64,000 nt of DNA from JAKOUL01 sp035378845 (GCA_035378845.1 DAOSUP010000002.1:1-64000); one strand, 5' to 3'; counted from the first letter of the stretch, positions 35,601 to 45,063 are shown. Numbers and translations: made by a program. The notes: generated by a model from the letters alone, not told the origin.

Positions 35601-35966
35601 CTATTCCCCTAAAAGATCTTCCACCTTTGTAATAAGCTCCGCAAGGCCAAAAGGTTTTGTAATATACTCATCAGCTCCCATACTATATCCTACCTTCTTA
35701 TCAAGTTCGCTTGATCTTGCAGATAGTATCAATACTAAAGTATTCTTAGAAGAATCCCCTTTAATTTGCTCACAAATAGCATATCCATCAATATCAGGAA
35801 GCATTATATCCAGAATGACTAAATCCGGATTCTTATTTTTTATTATCTCAAGAGCTTCTTTTCCAGTTCCTGCTTCATATAGTTCATACTTTTCTAAAAA
35901 CTCTAAAGTCTCTCTCACTAAACTTCTTACATTCTCCTCATCTTCCACAATGAGAATTCGCTTCAT
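35601..35966 (-). CDS. Single-domain response regulator (CheY-like)
   Basis: This 121-residue receiver domain has the acidic pocket VEDEE (D9/E10), phospho-acceptor D53 (VILDIMLPD), the Ser/Thr position LSARS and Lys ITKPFG (~K104). No output domain is attached, so it must act through protein contacts or phosphorelay. It is directly upstream of the sensor kinase, in one operon. Start ATG 35966 has TAGGAGGTG. Confidence 0.96.
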   Translation of the reverse strand: MKRILIVEDEENVRSLVRETLEFLEKYELYEAGTGKEALEIIKNKNPDLVILDIMLPDIDGYAICEQIKGDSSKNTLVLILSARSSELDKKVGYSMGADEYITKPFGLAELITKVEDLLGE

Positions 35967-36065
35967 GACACCTCCTAAATTAAATATTTTTTAAATCTCT
36001 TTATTATACCCTTATTAGACTTTCTATGATAAAATATACCACAAAAAAAATCACGAGGTGAATAT

Positions 36066-36350
36066 ATGAATTTAAAAGAAGAGATAGAAAGCAAACTTAA
36101 AGAAATCATTGATCCTGAGGTAGGGTTAGATCTTGTTACTTTAAACACTATTGATACGTTAGATGTAGACAGTGAAGGAAATGTAAAAATTATATTTAGA
36201 CCAACAACTCCTTTCTGTCCATTAGGTGTTCAACTTGCTCTCTCCATCAAAAAAGCCGTTAAAGAGATAGAAGGAGTCAAAGATGTAGACGTAGAAATAG
36301 TAGATTTTATTTATGCAGAACAGACTAATGAACTGTTAAAGAATCAGTAA
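36066..36350 (+). CDS. DUF59 / MIP18-family protein (Fe-S assembly-like)
   Basis: This 94-residue domain has EIIDPEVGLDLVTLNTI and the conserved Cys in TTPFCPLG (~C50), followed by the helix LALSIKKAVKEI. The family includes SufT and PaaD-like proteins acting in Fe-S cluster maturation. This stand-alone copy has no suf genes around it. Start ATG follows CACGAGGTG. The last 7 bp overlap the convergent helicase gene. Confidence 0.93.
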   Translation: MNLKEEIESKLKEIIDPEVGLDLVTLNTIDTLDVDSEGNVKIIFRPTTPFCPLGVQLALSIKKAVKEIEGVKDVDVEIVDFIYAEQTNELLKNQ

Positions 36351-38317
36351 GTAGCATCCATCTTCTGCACAATCCACTCCTCAAAGAGTTCCTCTTTGGG
36401 GAGTTCTTCTATAAATATAGATGGTTTTAAAAAGACGTTAATGTCTTTAACCCTTTTAGTAATATAAGTTACAACAAAAAGCTCTCTTTTTGCCCTTGTC
36501 ACAGCCACATAAAAAAGCCTTCTTTCCTCTTCCAAGTTATCAAAGCTTTTATAAGAAGGGAACTCTCCCTGAACTAATCTAAGGATAAAGACTACTTCCC
36601 ATTCCAAACCTTTTGCTTGGTGAATTGTGGATAATACTACAAAATCTTTTTCTTCATCTTCTTCCAATATTTTTTCCCCTGCATAGGTATATAACGTAAG
36701 TTCACTAAGAAATTTCTCTAAGTCGTTATATCTTTCAGCAAAAAGTATAAGCTGCGATACATCTTTCTCTCTACTTTCAAAGTCAGAATACTTTCTTCTT
36801 AAATAATCTGAATAATATTCATCATAAAAAACTCTAAGGATTTCTGAAAATCTCTCCGTAGGAATATTTTTCACCTTATCCCAAATTCTCTTGATAAGGC
36901 GCATCCCTTCTAAAGCTCTACCTCCTAAGGAAAAATAAAATAATCTTTCAAAATCTTTTGTTTCTCTTAAAATATCCGCCATTTTTTTGGCATAAGCCCT
37001 CCCTATCCCAGGAAAGAGTTTAAAAAACCTCCGAGCAGAAAACTCGTCCTGAGGATTATAGATAATTTTCAATAAAGAGAGCATATCTTTTATATGTGCC
37101 TGTTCAAAAAATCTCAGTCCTCCTCTAACCTCAAACGGAATCCCCTGACGAGTAAGCTCTATCTGCAAAGTCATAGAATGATAATTAGATCTAAATAAAA
37201 CTCCTATATCCTTGTACTTTATACCTTCTTTATAAAGTTCTTTTATAACTTCAGCAACAAACTGGGCTTCCTCTTCCTCATCTTTTGCCCATACCAGCTT
37301 TGGCTTAGAGCCTGATTTAAGTACAGGTCTTATTTCTTTCTGATACTGATTAACATTTCTTTTTATAATTTCATTAGCAAGAGAGATAATTTCAGGTGTA
37401 CTTCTATAGTTAGATACTAAATAAAATATTTTTGCCTCAGGGAAAACTTCTGTAAACTTCAGCATATTCTCCAAAGTAGCTCCTCTAAAGGAATATATAC
37501 CCTGCGCATCATCCCCTACCACAAGTATATTCTTATTCTCGTCTCTCAAAAGCCTAATAATCTCACCTTGAAGCCAGTTAGTATCTTGATATTCATCTAC
37601 CAATACCCATAAAAATCTTTCATTTAAAAGTCTTCTTATTTTTTCACTTTCTAAAAGAAGTTGATACCAGTAAAAAAGTAGATCATCATAATCTAATAAA
37701 TTAAGTTCTCTTTTCCTTTCCTGATATCTCCCAATAATTTTTTCTATAACCTCTATCTTATCCAAGAGATGAATTGCTTTCAGTTTTAATGTTTCTTCTA
37801 AAGTTTTTCCTGTATTTATATAAAAGCTAAAAACATCAAGAATTAAACCCTTGCCTATATCCTCATTAGGAAAAAGTTCCTCTATACATTCATCAATTAA
37901 ATCAGCAGAATCCTCTCTATCTAAGATGGTATAATTATTATTCAATCCCACATTCTCTCCAAACATTCTTAAAAACCTATTTCCCACATGATGAAAAGTA
38001 CCCCCTAACATCTCTTCTGTACTCTCCCTTACAAGAGATGAAACTCTATTAACCATATTTCTTGCTGCCTGATTTGTAAAAGTAAGAAGTATTATACTCT
38101 TGGGGGAATATCCTGAGGCAATAAGATATCCTACTCGGTAAACAATAGTACGAGTTTTTCCAGAACCAGGACCAGCAATTACAAGAGATGGCCCATCACT
38201 TCCAAAAACAATTTCTTCCTGCTCTGGGTTTAAATCTTTCTTAATTTTCTCAAGAAAAATCTGCTTTCTTTGAGAAGGAATAATAAAAATCTTTTTATAG
38301 TCAAATTTATTGTTCAT
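36344..38317 (-). CDS. UvrD/PcrA/Rep-family superfamily 1A DNA helicase
   Basis: This 657-residue ATP-dependent 3'-5' helicase has a Q-motif region NPEQEEIV and Walker A AGPGSGKTRTIVYR (~49-62). LTFTNQAARNM (Ia), VDEYQDTNWLQ (II, ~240), VVGDDAQGIYSFRGA (III), VSNYRSTPEI (IV), STIHQAKGLEWEVVF (V) and ERRLFYVAVTRAKREL (VI) follow. It is slightly shorter than PcrA (about 720), with a reduced C-terminal extension. A TATAAT ends 5 nt before the ATG and no ribosome site is visible, so the transcript may be leaderless. Confidence 0.94.
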   Translation of the reverse strand: MNNKFDYKKIFIIPSQRKQIFLEKIKKDLNPEQEEIVFGSDGPSLVIAGPGSGKTRTIVYRVGYLIASGYSPKSIILLTFTNQAARNMVNRVSSLVRESTEEMLGGTFHHVGNRFLRMFGENVGLNNNYTILDREDSADLIDECIEELFPNEDIGKGLILDVFSFYINTGKTLEETLKLKAIHLLDKIEVIEKIIGRYQERKRELNLLDYDDLLFYWYQLLLESEKIRRLLNERFLWVLVDEYQDTNWLQGEIIRLLRDENKNILVVGDDAQGIYSFRGATLENMLKFTEVFPEAKIFYLVSNYRSTPEIISLANEIIKRNVNQYQKEIRPVLKSGSKPKLVWAKDEEEEAQFVAEVIKELYKEGIKYKDIGVLFRSNYHSMTLQIELTRQGIPFEVRGGLRFFEQAHIKDMLSLLKIIYNPQDEFSARRFFKLFPGIGRAYAKKMADILRETKDFERLFYFSLGGRALEGMRLIKRIWDKVKNIPTERFSEILRVFYDEYYSDYLRRKYSDFESREKDVSQLILFAERYNDLEKFLSELTLYTYAGEKILEEDEEKDFVVLSTIHQAKGLEWEVVFILRLVQGEFPSYKSFDNLEEERRLFYVAVTRAKRELFVVTYITKRVKDINVFLKPSIFIEELPKEELFEEWIVQKMDATY

Positions 38318-38373
38318 AAATTATTATATAATAGAATTATCTTAAAAATTTTTACAGAAGGGAGTATCCTAAA

Positions 38374-38946
38374 ATGAAAAAAGTCTTTATTGCTATTTTA
38401 TTGATCTTACTATTTTCCACTCAAATTCTTTGGGCTCAAACTCAAACCCAGACTGTCCAAAATGAGAAAAAGCCTGCAACTATTTTTATACTTCATATTC
38501 TTACTTTTAATGACATAGTAAAATCAAATTTAGAGAAAGATGTTCAAACTTTAGATGAAAGTTTTAAAATGAACGCTCCTATTTATCATCCTGCAATAGG
38601 ATTAAATCTCTCTTTCTATACAAAACTCCACCAAAAAGGTCTTCCCTACCCTTCCATGGTAAACAGAATTCTCAAAAACCTTGTCCCTGCCCTAAATTCT
38701 ACATCCTTACCTGATAATACACAGGTAAATATAATATTATATGTTGATGATGCAGCCAATATCTATGAAGCGAAAACCCTCTTTCTTACTTTTCCTATCT
38801 CTGTAATAAAAGAATATATAAAAAATAAGGATCTTAATAAGCTTGGGACTCAAATAATTTCCTTTATAGAGACCGATAAATTACAATATAAAAATGGTGT
38901 GTTTACATCTTCTAAATATGATTTTGAATGGATTCTAAAAATATAA
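38374..38946 (+). CDS. Secreted protein of unknown function
   Basis: This 190-residue protein has a clear signal peptide (MKKVF, hydrophobic stretch, cleavage after ILWAQ at ~22). A mixed alpha/beta mature part of about 168 residues follows. I recognise no motif. It heads a plus-strand run of genes that includes a secreted LolA-like protein and a flavin reductase. Start ATG follows AGAAGGGAG. Confidence 0.75.
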   Translation: MKKVFIAILLILLFSTQILWAQTQTQTVQNEKKPATIFILHILTFNDIVKSNLEKDVQTLDESFKMNAPIYHPAIGLNLSFYTKLHQKGLPYPSMVNRILKNLVPALNSTSLPDNTQVNIILYVDDAANIYEAKTLFLTFPISVIKEYIKNKDLNKLGTQIISFIETDKLQYKNGVFTSSKYDFEWILKI

Positions 38947-38957
38947 AATGGTGTAGT

Positions 38958-39518
38958 ATGAAAGAATTAAAGGGAAATTTTGCATATCTTCTTCATCCTT
39001 TTCCCGCCTTTCTCATAACAAGTATCAGCAAAGAGAAAAAACCAAATGTCATGACCGCATCATGGCTAATTCCTTTAAGTACAAACCCTCCTCTTATTGT
39101 ATTGAGCCTAAAACCTGAAAGATACACCTACAGTCTTATAAAAGAGACAGGAGACTTTGCTATAAACATTCCACCTTATGAGTTAAGAAAAGCCACCCTA
39201 ATTTGTGGAAGATATAGCGGGAGAAATACTGATAAATTCAGGAAAGCAAATCTTACTCCTATATTAGCAGAAAAAATAGCATCTCCTCTTATAAAAGAAT
39301 GTATTGCACATGTGGAATGCACCATTGAAAATATTGTGGATATAAAAGCAGATCATCACTTAGTAATCGGAAGGGTTCTACGTGCTCAGGTTATTAAAGA
39401 ATACTTTGACAAAACCTATCTTATAGAGAAGTTTAAACCAACTTTATATTTTGGCAATGATCTTTATGGTACAATAACTAACATAGAACAGCTATACATA
39501 TCAGATAAGGAAAAATAA
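38958..39518 (+). CDS. Flavin reductase-like FMN-binding split-barrel protein
   Basis: This ~186-residue protein has PFPAFLITSISKEKKPNVMTASW, PLIVLSLKPERYTYSLIKETG and FAINIPP, the FMN-binding pattern of the flavin-reductase split barrel. Family members reduce flavins or serve as flavoredoxins in anaerobes. I place the start at ATG 38958, where family homology begins. An in-frame ATG at 38928 would add ten residues and overlap the previous gene by 19 bp; neither has a strong ribosome site. Confidence 0.88.
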   Translation: MKELKGNFAYLLHPFPAFLITSISKEKKPNVMTASWLIPLSTNPPLIVLSLKPERYTYSLIKETGDFAINIPPYELRKATLICGRYSGRNTDKFRKANLTPILAEKIASPLIKECIAHVECTIENIVDIKADHHLVIGRVLRAQVIKEYFDKTYLIEKFKPTLYFGNDLYGTITNIEQLYISDKEK

Positions 39519-40166
39519 ATGAGAATATGGAAATTTCTCCTTATATTTTTATTATTTATAAGTTCGTCTTTTGGAATATCCACAGATGAGATACTACAAA
39601 AGACAAAAGTTGCATACAACAATATAAATACATTTTATAGTATTCTTGAGGTTTATAATAGAGATGCTAACAGTGAAGAGAATATTACTTATGAATTCTT
39701 CTTTCAAAAACCTAATACTATAAGATTAAACATTGTAGATGGTAAAGATAAAGGGACAGTACTGATATATAAAGAAGGAAAAGTAAGACTAAAAAGAGGT
39801 GGGGTATTAAGCTTTATTCCTATCTCATTAAATCCTGATGACCCATTAATACTCTCTTTGAGAAAAGGAAGAGTAGATGAACTTAGTATAGCATATGTTT
39901 TAGAGCAGTTATTTAAAAACAAGCCTCTTTTAGTCAAAGAAGCAAATATTAATGGATATAATTGTTTTGTAATAGAGATAAATACGAGCAGAGATCGTCT
40001 ATATACTTACACAATGCAGAGAGTTTACATAGACAAAGATAATTTTATACCTATTCAATTAGAGCAGTATGAAAATTACCAGGATACTAAAATATTAGTT
40101 CATAAAAGAACATATAAAAATTATCAGATAAACCCAAATTTTGATTCCCAAATTTTTAATATTTGA
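39519..40166 (+). CDS. LolA-like outer-membrane lipoprotein-sorting protein
   Basis: This 215-residue exported protein has a signal peptide (1-~19) followed by TDEILQKTKVAYNNINTFYSILEV. The FFFQKPNTIRLNIVDGKDKGTVLIY core is typical of the LolA/LolB beta-barrel half-cylinder. It may carry lipoproteins or lipids across the periplasm, consistent with a double-membrane envelope. Its ATG directly follows the previous stop (TAAATG). No LolCDE genes are recognisable nearby, although an FtsX-type permease lies 3 kb downstream. Confidence 0.82.
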   Translation: MRIWKFLLIFLLFISSSFGISTDEILQKTKVAYNNINTFYSILEVYNRDANSEENITYEFFFQKPNTIRLNIVDGKDKGTVLIYKEGKVRLKRGGVLSFIPISLNPDDPLILSLRKGRVDELSIAYVLEQLFKNKPLLVKEANINGYNCFVIEINTSRDRLYTYTMQRVYIDKDNFIPIQLEQYENYQDTKILVHKRTYKNYQINPNFDSQIFNI

Positions 40167-40170
40167 TAAA

Positions 40171-41316
40171 ATGAGCATAAGATTAGAAAACATAACAAAG
40201 ACTTTCTCTATTACCCATGAGCTCTCAAATCTTATTAGACAAAGAAAAGATTCAGAGATCGTAGAAGATCTTCCTCAAAAAGAAGGCAATAAAATTTATG
40301 TCTTAAAAGATATTAATCTATATATTCCAGAAGGAAAAACCTTATCCATAATCGGACCATCAGGATGTGGAAAGACTACTTTACTAAAAGTAATTGCTGG
40401 CTTAGAAAAGCCTGATTCAGGAGATGTATATTTTAACGAAGAAAAAGTTACAAATCTTTCACCATCTGAAAGAAAGATAGGCATGGTATTTCAAGACTAC
40501 GCTCTTTATCCGCACTATGCAGCAAAAGGAAATCTTTCTTTTCCCTTCTGGATTAAAAAAACACCTCAAGAAGAAATAGATGAAAAGATAAAGGAAACTG
40601 CAGAGATTCTCGGAGTAGGGTTTGAATATCTTTTACCCAAAAAACCAAAAGAACTTTCGGGAGGAGAAAAACAAAGAGTAGCGGTAGGAAGATGCATTAT
40701 AAGAAATCCGTCAGTAATGCTCTTTGATGAACCTCTATCTAATCTTGATACAAGATTAAGAGTACAAACAAGAGTTCAGATTAAAAAACTTCTACTAAGA
40801 TTTCAAGTTACCTCTGTTTATGTTACCCATGATCAAAATGAAGCTATAGCAATAGGAGACATCATAGGAGTAATGCATGAGGGAAGAATATTACAGGTAG
40901 GAACCTACGAAGAGCTTACAGAAAATCCCACCCATTCTTTTGTAGCTTCTTTTGTTGGAAATCCTCCCATGAATCTTATAGAAGGAAAAATCTCGGGTTC
41001 TATTTTTTATTCCGAAGGGAGACTATTTCATCTTCCCTTTTCTTTCCAAGAAGGAGAATATATCTTGGGTTTTCATGCAAAAGATATAAAAATAAATCCC
41101 CATGGAGCAATCTTAGGAGAAGTATTCTTCATTGATAGTCTTCCCTCAGATAAAAGGCAAGTTTTACACGTAGATTTAGGGAAAACTGTTATAAAAATAG
41201 AAACTGAAAATAAATTAGATGTAAGAGTAGGAGATAAAATTTCTTTTGACCTTCCAGAAAAGATTTACCTTTTCAAAAAGGATTCTGGTGAGAGAATTAA
41301 ATTAAGGGGGTATTAA
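40171..41316 (+). CDS. ABC transporter ATPase, MalK/UgpC type
   Basis: This ~381-residue importer ATPase has Walker A GPSGCGKTT (~60-68) and the signature LSGGEKQRVAVGRCI (~165-179). Walker B VMLFDEPLSNLD, the switch VYVTHDQNEA and a C-terminal TOBE-like regulatory domain (~275-381) follow. An insertion near residues 15-40 between the first strand and the A-loop is a little longer than usual. The start is ATG 40171; an in-frame TTG at 40141 lies inside the preceding gene. No sugar permease or binding protein is adjacent, so it may serve several importers encoded elsewhere. Confidence 0.92.
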   Translation: MSIRLENITKTFSITHELSNLIRQRKDSEIVEDLPQKEGNKIYVLKDINLYIPEGKTLSIIGPSGCGKTTLLKVIAGLEKPDSGDVYFNEEKVTNLSPSERKIGMVFQDYALYPHYAAKGNLSFPFWIKKTPQEEIDEKIKETAEILGVGFEYLLPKKPKELSGGEKQRVAVGRCIIRNPSVMLFDEPLSNLDTRLRVQTRVQIKKLLLRFQVTSVYVTHDQNEAIAIGDIIGVMHEGRILQVGTYEELTENPTHSFVASFVGNPPMNLIEGKISGSIFYSEGRLFHLPFSFQEGEYILGFHAKDIKINPHGAILGEVFFIDSLPSDKRQVLHVDLGKTVIKIETENKLDVRVGDKISFDLPEKIYLFKKDSGERIKLRGY

Positions 41317-41320
41317 AAAT

Positions 41321-42265
41321 ATGAAGAAGTTATTTTTCACTACTTTATTCTTAATTCTTTTTCTTTTTCCCGCATTTTCCTGGTCTGCCCATGGAGAGAT
41401 GATAGAAATAATTTTAAAAGAAAATCCTTGGATAAAAGAATATACTAATATAAAAGTAACACCATATCCTGACAATGATCCGTCTCCTTATAATCCTTCC
41501 TATACTATCCCTTATAGAGGAGAAAATATCGGAGATGAAATTGATGCTATAACAATTATAACAAGATATGTAACAGAACCTGATAACGGGATGGATGATA
41601 ATCTAAATTTAAATTCTATGCAAAAACTTACAGGAGGAAGCTCTGGCTGGAGACACCAATATTACATACTTTTTGAGGGTATACTAAAACTTGGTGAAGC
41701 TCCTAAGAGAATTGCTCATTTTTGGAATTTAGCTAAAGAATCTTTTCAAAATAAAGATTATTACTGGGGATTTAGATTCTTTGCATATAGTCTTCACTAT
41801 CTTCAAGATTTAACTCAGCCTTTTCACGCATATCCTATGCCTCTTGGAAATGCCTTACTAAATATCTTTAATCTTGAAAAATTAATAGCTCAAGGAGAAA
41901 ATCATCATTATGCTTTAGAAGACTATCAAGAATGGCAAATTCTTAATGATAATCCCAAGTATATAGAAACATTAAAAAATTCAAAACCAATCCAAGTAAG
42001 TAATTTAGAAGAGGATGGAGTAAACGCTGCATGGATTTCAAGAAAAGATATGGGAAAACTCTGGGAAATACAAAGTAAATACTATCCAAATATAAACGAA
42101 ACTAAGAATTACAAGGCAGATAAAGAATTATTTTCTAAGGAAACACCATTACTTGAAGAATATGATACAATAATTCTTCGTAATTTAGAAAACTGTGCTG
42201 GACGGACTAAAGGATATATGGAATTCTTGGGCGATTTCTTAGAGAAATTAGAAGGTAAAGAATAA
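41321..42265 (+). CDS. Secreted zinc-dependent phospholipase C / P1-nuclease-fold protein
   Basis: This 314-residue protein has a signal peptide ending near FSWSAHG; a Trp then His at the mature start is typical of this fold. Further metal-ligand candidates are the HYLQDLTQPFHA helix (His, Asp, His at ~164-175) and NHHYALEDY (His, Glu at ~203-211), which is the H-x3-D...H...H-x3-E arrangement of PLC/S1-P1 nucleases. The substrate could be phospholipid or nucleic acid. It starts 4 bp after the ATPase gene. An extracytoplasmic location is expected. Confidence 0.82.
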   Translation: MKKLFFTTLFLILFLFPAFSWSAHGEMIEIILKENPWIKEYTNIKVTPYPDNDPSPYNPSYTIPYRGENIGDEIDAITIITRYVTEPDNGMDDNLNLNSMQKLTGGSSGWRHQYYILFEGILKLGEAPKRIAHFWNLAKESFQNKDYYWGFRFFAYSLHYLQDLTQPFHAYPMPLGNALLNIFNLEKLIAQGENHHYALEDYQEWQILNDNPKYIETLKNSKPIQVSNLEEDGVNAAWISRKDMGKLWEIQSKYYPNINETKNYKADKELFSKETPLLEEYDTIILRNLENCAGRTKGYMEFLGDFLEKLEGKE

Positions 42266-42269
42266 TATT

Positions 42270-43361
42270 ATGAAAAAATTACTAATAGCGGCAGTTTTAA
42301 TAGCTGCCGCTATAGGTATACTTATTTATGGAATAAGAACTTCTCCAGTTCCTGTAGAAGTTGTCGCTGTAAAAAGAAAGGATATACCTATCTCAATAAA
42401 TGTGAGTGGAAGTTTATCCTTTTCTAAAAAGATAGATATCTATCCAAAAGTTTCTGGTACTGTCTCAGAAGTACGGGTAAAAGTAGGGGATAAAGTCAAA
42501 AAGGGAGATACTCTTGTAATTATTGATGCCCAAGAATTAAAGCAACAAATGGAACAAATCAGAAATATCATTGATCTCCTCAAAATAACAAGTGCCATGG
42601 GATCTTTAAATATGAATTATATTCAAAATATTCCCATATCTCCTGACCAAATTAAAACCCTTGAAACAACTTACAACACGTTAAATAAACTTTATCAAGA
42701 AAGAATAATTAAATCTCCTATAGATGGAATTGTAGCAAAAGTAAATACTATGCCAGGAGTACATCTCCAAACAGGACAGGATATATCTTCTCAAACTTCT
42801 CTTGGAAATCTTTCAAACATTTTGAGTCTATTTAATCTGTCTACTTCTAACTCCTCTATTATTACTATTATTGACCCAAAATCGTTAGTTGCAACAGTAA
42901 AGGTAGATGAGAGTAATATACTAAAAATAAAAGAAGGACAAGAGGTAGAGGTAAATGTAGATGCATTGGAAGAAAAGCCATGGAAGGGAAAAGTATCATC
43001 TATAAGTATGATTCCTACATTAAATAAAGATGGGACCTATGCTTATGATGTGATAGTACCTCTACCCCAACTTGGAAATAAGGTGGTTGAAGGCATGAGT
43101 ATTTCTGCAACTATAAGTTTAGGGACCAAAAGAAATGCATTAACTATCCCGCTAAATGCTATCACATTTAAAGAAGGAAGAACCTATGTTTATATAATAA
43201 AAGATGGAAAGGCGGAAGAAAAAGAAATAACATTGGGAGATATGACTTTTAATGAGGTAGAGGTAAAAAATGGTCTTCAGGGAAAAGAGCTTGTTATAAT
43301 TTCACCATTAGAAAAAATTAAAAATCATTCAAAAATTAAAATAATAGAAGGTAAATCTTAA
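42270..43361 (+). CDS. MacA/HlyD-type membrane fusion (periplasmic adaptor) protein
   Basis: This 363-residue adaptor has one N-terminal membrane anchor (~3-21). The lipoyl halves SGTVSEVRVKVGDKVKKGDTLVIID (~61-85) and IKSPIDGIVAKVN (~145-157) flank a short hairpin, and beta-barrel and membrane-proximal domains follow. Such adaptors link an inner-membrane pump to an outer-membrane channel. It is 9 bp upstream of the FtsX/MacB-type permease, the usual partner. No TolC-like gene is in view. Confidence 0.92.
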   Translation: MKKLLIAAVLIAAAIGILIYGIRTSPVPVEVVAVKRKDIPISINVSGSLSFSKKIDIYPKVSGTVSEVRVKVGDKVKKGDTLVIIDAQELKQQMEQIRNIIDLLKITSAMGSLNMNYIQNIPISPDQIKTLETTYNTLNKLYQERIIKSPIDGIVAKVNTMPGVHLQTGQDISSQTSLGNLSNILSLFNLSTSNSSIITIIDPKSLVATVKVDESNILKIKEGQEVEVNVDALEEKPWKGKVSSISMIPTLNKDGTYAYDVIVPLPQLGNKVVEGMSISATISLGTKRNALTIPLNAITFKEGRTYVYIIKDGKAEEKEITLGDMTFNEVEVKNGLQGKELVIISPLEKIKNHSKIKIIEGKS

Positions 43362-43370
43362 AAATTTTTT

Positions 43371-44594
43371 ATGAAGGTCTTAGAGAATATTAAGCTTGCC
43401 ATAAACACTTTACGAACAAACAAATTTAGATCTTTCCTTACAATTCTTGGTATTGTAATCGGAGTATTTTCCATAATACTTCTAATCTCAATTGGAGAAG
43501 GAGCAAAAAGCCAAACCTTAGAGATTTTTGAGAATTTAGGAGGAAACACCTTACTTATATTCCCCACTTCTATAGAAACAGGTGGGGATATTAACTCAAT
43601 AAAAGATCAGGATTTGATGAAAGGTGGAGCTCCTCAACCTTTTACTTATAATGACATCACTTATTTAAGAAGTCTCCTAAAAGAAGACGTCTTAATTTCT
43701 TCCATGGTAACAGGATACTACGATGTCAAATATAAAATATTCAATATAAATGGAATCGTAAATGGTACAGATAATGATGGTTTGATTATAAATAGAGATA
43801 CTGTGGTAGCAGGAAAGTTATTCTCAGATTATGAAATCAAATCAAAAGATAAAGTATGTATTGTAGGACCTAAAATTGCAAAAACTATAGCTCAAGATTA
43901 TAATGATGCTCTAAATAAAACAATAAAAATTAGTAACTATAATTTTAAAATCATAGGAGTCTTAAAAGAAAGAGGATACAGTCCAAATTTAGGAGATCAA
44001 GATCTAAGAATAATCATTCCCCTCTCTACAAGTCTTTTGTTAAAAGGAGATCAATCTCTCAACTTACTAATAGCACAAGTTAAAGATAGCCAAAATTTAG
44101 AGCTCTATAAACAAAAAATTATCTTTCTATTAAAACAAAAAAGGGGGAAAATGAACTTTGTTATTGCGAAACAGGAAGATCTTCTTTCTGCTATGAATGA
44201 TGTCCTAAATATTCTAACCTTAACCCTTGCTGGTATCGCAGGTATCTCCCTTATAGTAGGAGGCATAGGAATAATGAATATAATGCTGGTTTCTGTAACC
44301 GAGAGATACAAAGAGATTGGTATCAGAAAAGCAGTAGGAGCAAGGAAAAAAGATTTACTTTATCAATTTCTAACTGAATCTGCTACCCTAAGTCTTATGG
44401 GGGGTGGCATAGGTATACTTCTCTCTTTTATCTCTGGTAAAATTGTAGAACACTTCAAAATACCTTTCTCTTTAAATATATCTACCGTAGTTTTAGGATT
44501 TATTTTCTCTCTATCTATAGGTTTGATATTTGGAATACTTCCCGCTGTAAGAGCATCAAATCTGGATCCTATCCAGGCTCTAAGGTCAGAATAA
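43371..44594 (+). CDS. MacB/FtsX-family ABC transporter permease
   Basis: This 407-residue protein has an N-terminal transmembrane helix after INTLRTNKFRSFLTILGIVIGV. A large periplasmic domain (~50-280) and three C-terminal helices follow, with the family block GIGIMNIMLVSVTERYKEIGIRKAVGARKKDL (~300-330). It works with the adaptor just upstream, probably exporting a lipid-like or peptide substrate. The ATPase that normally sits between adaptor and permease is not present, so it must be supplied by another locus. ATG 43371 has no obvious ribosome site. Confidence 0.93.
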   Translation: MKVLENIKLAINTLRTNKFRSFLTILGIVIGVFSIILLISIGEGAKSQTLEIFENLGGNTLLIFPTSIETGGDINSIKDQDLMKGGAPQPFTYNDITYLRSLLKEDVLISSMVTGYYDVKYKIFNINGIVNGTDNDGLIINRDTVVAGKLFSDYEIKSKDKVCIVGPKIAKTIAQDYNDALNKTIKISNYNFKIIGVLKERGYSPNLGDQDLRIIIPLSTSLLLKGDQSLNLLIAQVKDSQNLELYKQKIIFLLKQKRGKMNFVIAKQEDLLSAMNDVLNILTLTLAGIAGISLIVGGIGIMNIMLVSVTERYKEIGIRKAVGARKKDLLYQFLTESATLSLMGGGIGILLSFISGKIVEHFKIPFSLNISTVVLGFIFSLSIGLIFGILPAVRASNLDPIQALRSE

Positions 44595-44621
44595 AAATTT
44601 TAAAGTAGAATATTAAAAATA

Positions 44622-44650
44622 TTGACATAAATCTTTCAATTATATAAAAT
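44622..44650 (+). promoter_or_regulatory. Promoter of the DUF2089 gene
   Basis: TTGACA (44622-44627), a 17-bp spacer and TAAAAT (44645-44650) lie 33 bp before the ATG at 44683, with AGAGGAG between. This separates the DUF2089 pair from the preceding export genes. Confidence 0.78.
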
Positions 44651-44682
44651 TATAAGTAAATTTTTAGAGGAGTTTTTAAAAT

Positions 44683-45063
44683 ATGCCTAATCGTATTCCT
44701 AAATGCCCTATATGTGGGAGAGAGCTGATTGTAAAAAAATTAGAATGCCCTAATTGCAATATTACTATAGAGGGAGATTTTTGGCTAAACAAATTAGCAA
44801 GCTTAGATCCAGAAGAATTAGAATTTCTTGAGCTTTTTTTAAAAACCAGAGGTAATGTCAAGGAAATGGAAAGAATCTTAAAAATTTCATATCCTACCGT
44901 AAGAAGTAAGTTAGATAACATATTAAAAAACTTAGGTCTTCTTACTGAAGAAGAGGAAGAGCCCAAGAGCAAAGCAGAGTGGATAATAGATCAATTAGAG
45001 AAAGGTGAACTTTCTGTACAAGATGCTTTAAAAATTTTAGAGGAGGATGAAAATGCTCAATAA
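44683..45063 (+). CDS. DUF2089 family zinc-ribbon/HTH protein
   Basis: This 126-residue protein has an N-terminal zinc ribbon (CPICG...CPNC, C9, C12, C24 and C27 approx.). A helix-turn-helix-like segment LKTRGNVKEMERILKISYPTVRSKLDNIL (~65-95) and an acidic SHOCT-like tail follow. The layout suggests a DNA-binding regulator. It overlaps the LiaF-like membrane-protein gene by 11 bp, so the two probably work together, as in cell-envelope stress modules of other bacteria. Confidence 0.9.
   Translation: MPNRIPKCPICGRELIVKKLECPNCNITIEGDFWLNKLASLDPEELEFLELFLKTRGNVKEMERILKISYPTVRSKLDNILKNLGLLTEEEEEPKSKAEWIIDQLEKGELSVQDALKILEEDENAQ

Noticed and set aside
41321..42265. Calling this gene a specific toxin-like phospholipase C
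   Set aside because: Only the metal-ligand pattern and secretion signal are visible. The same fold includes nucleases, so the substrate is left open.
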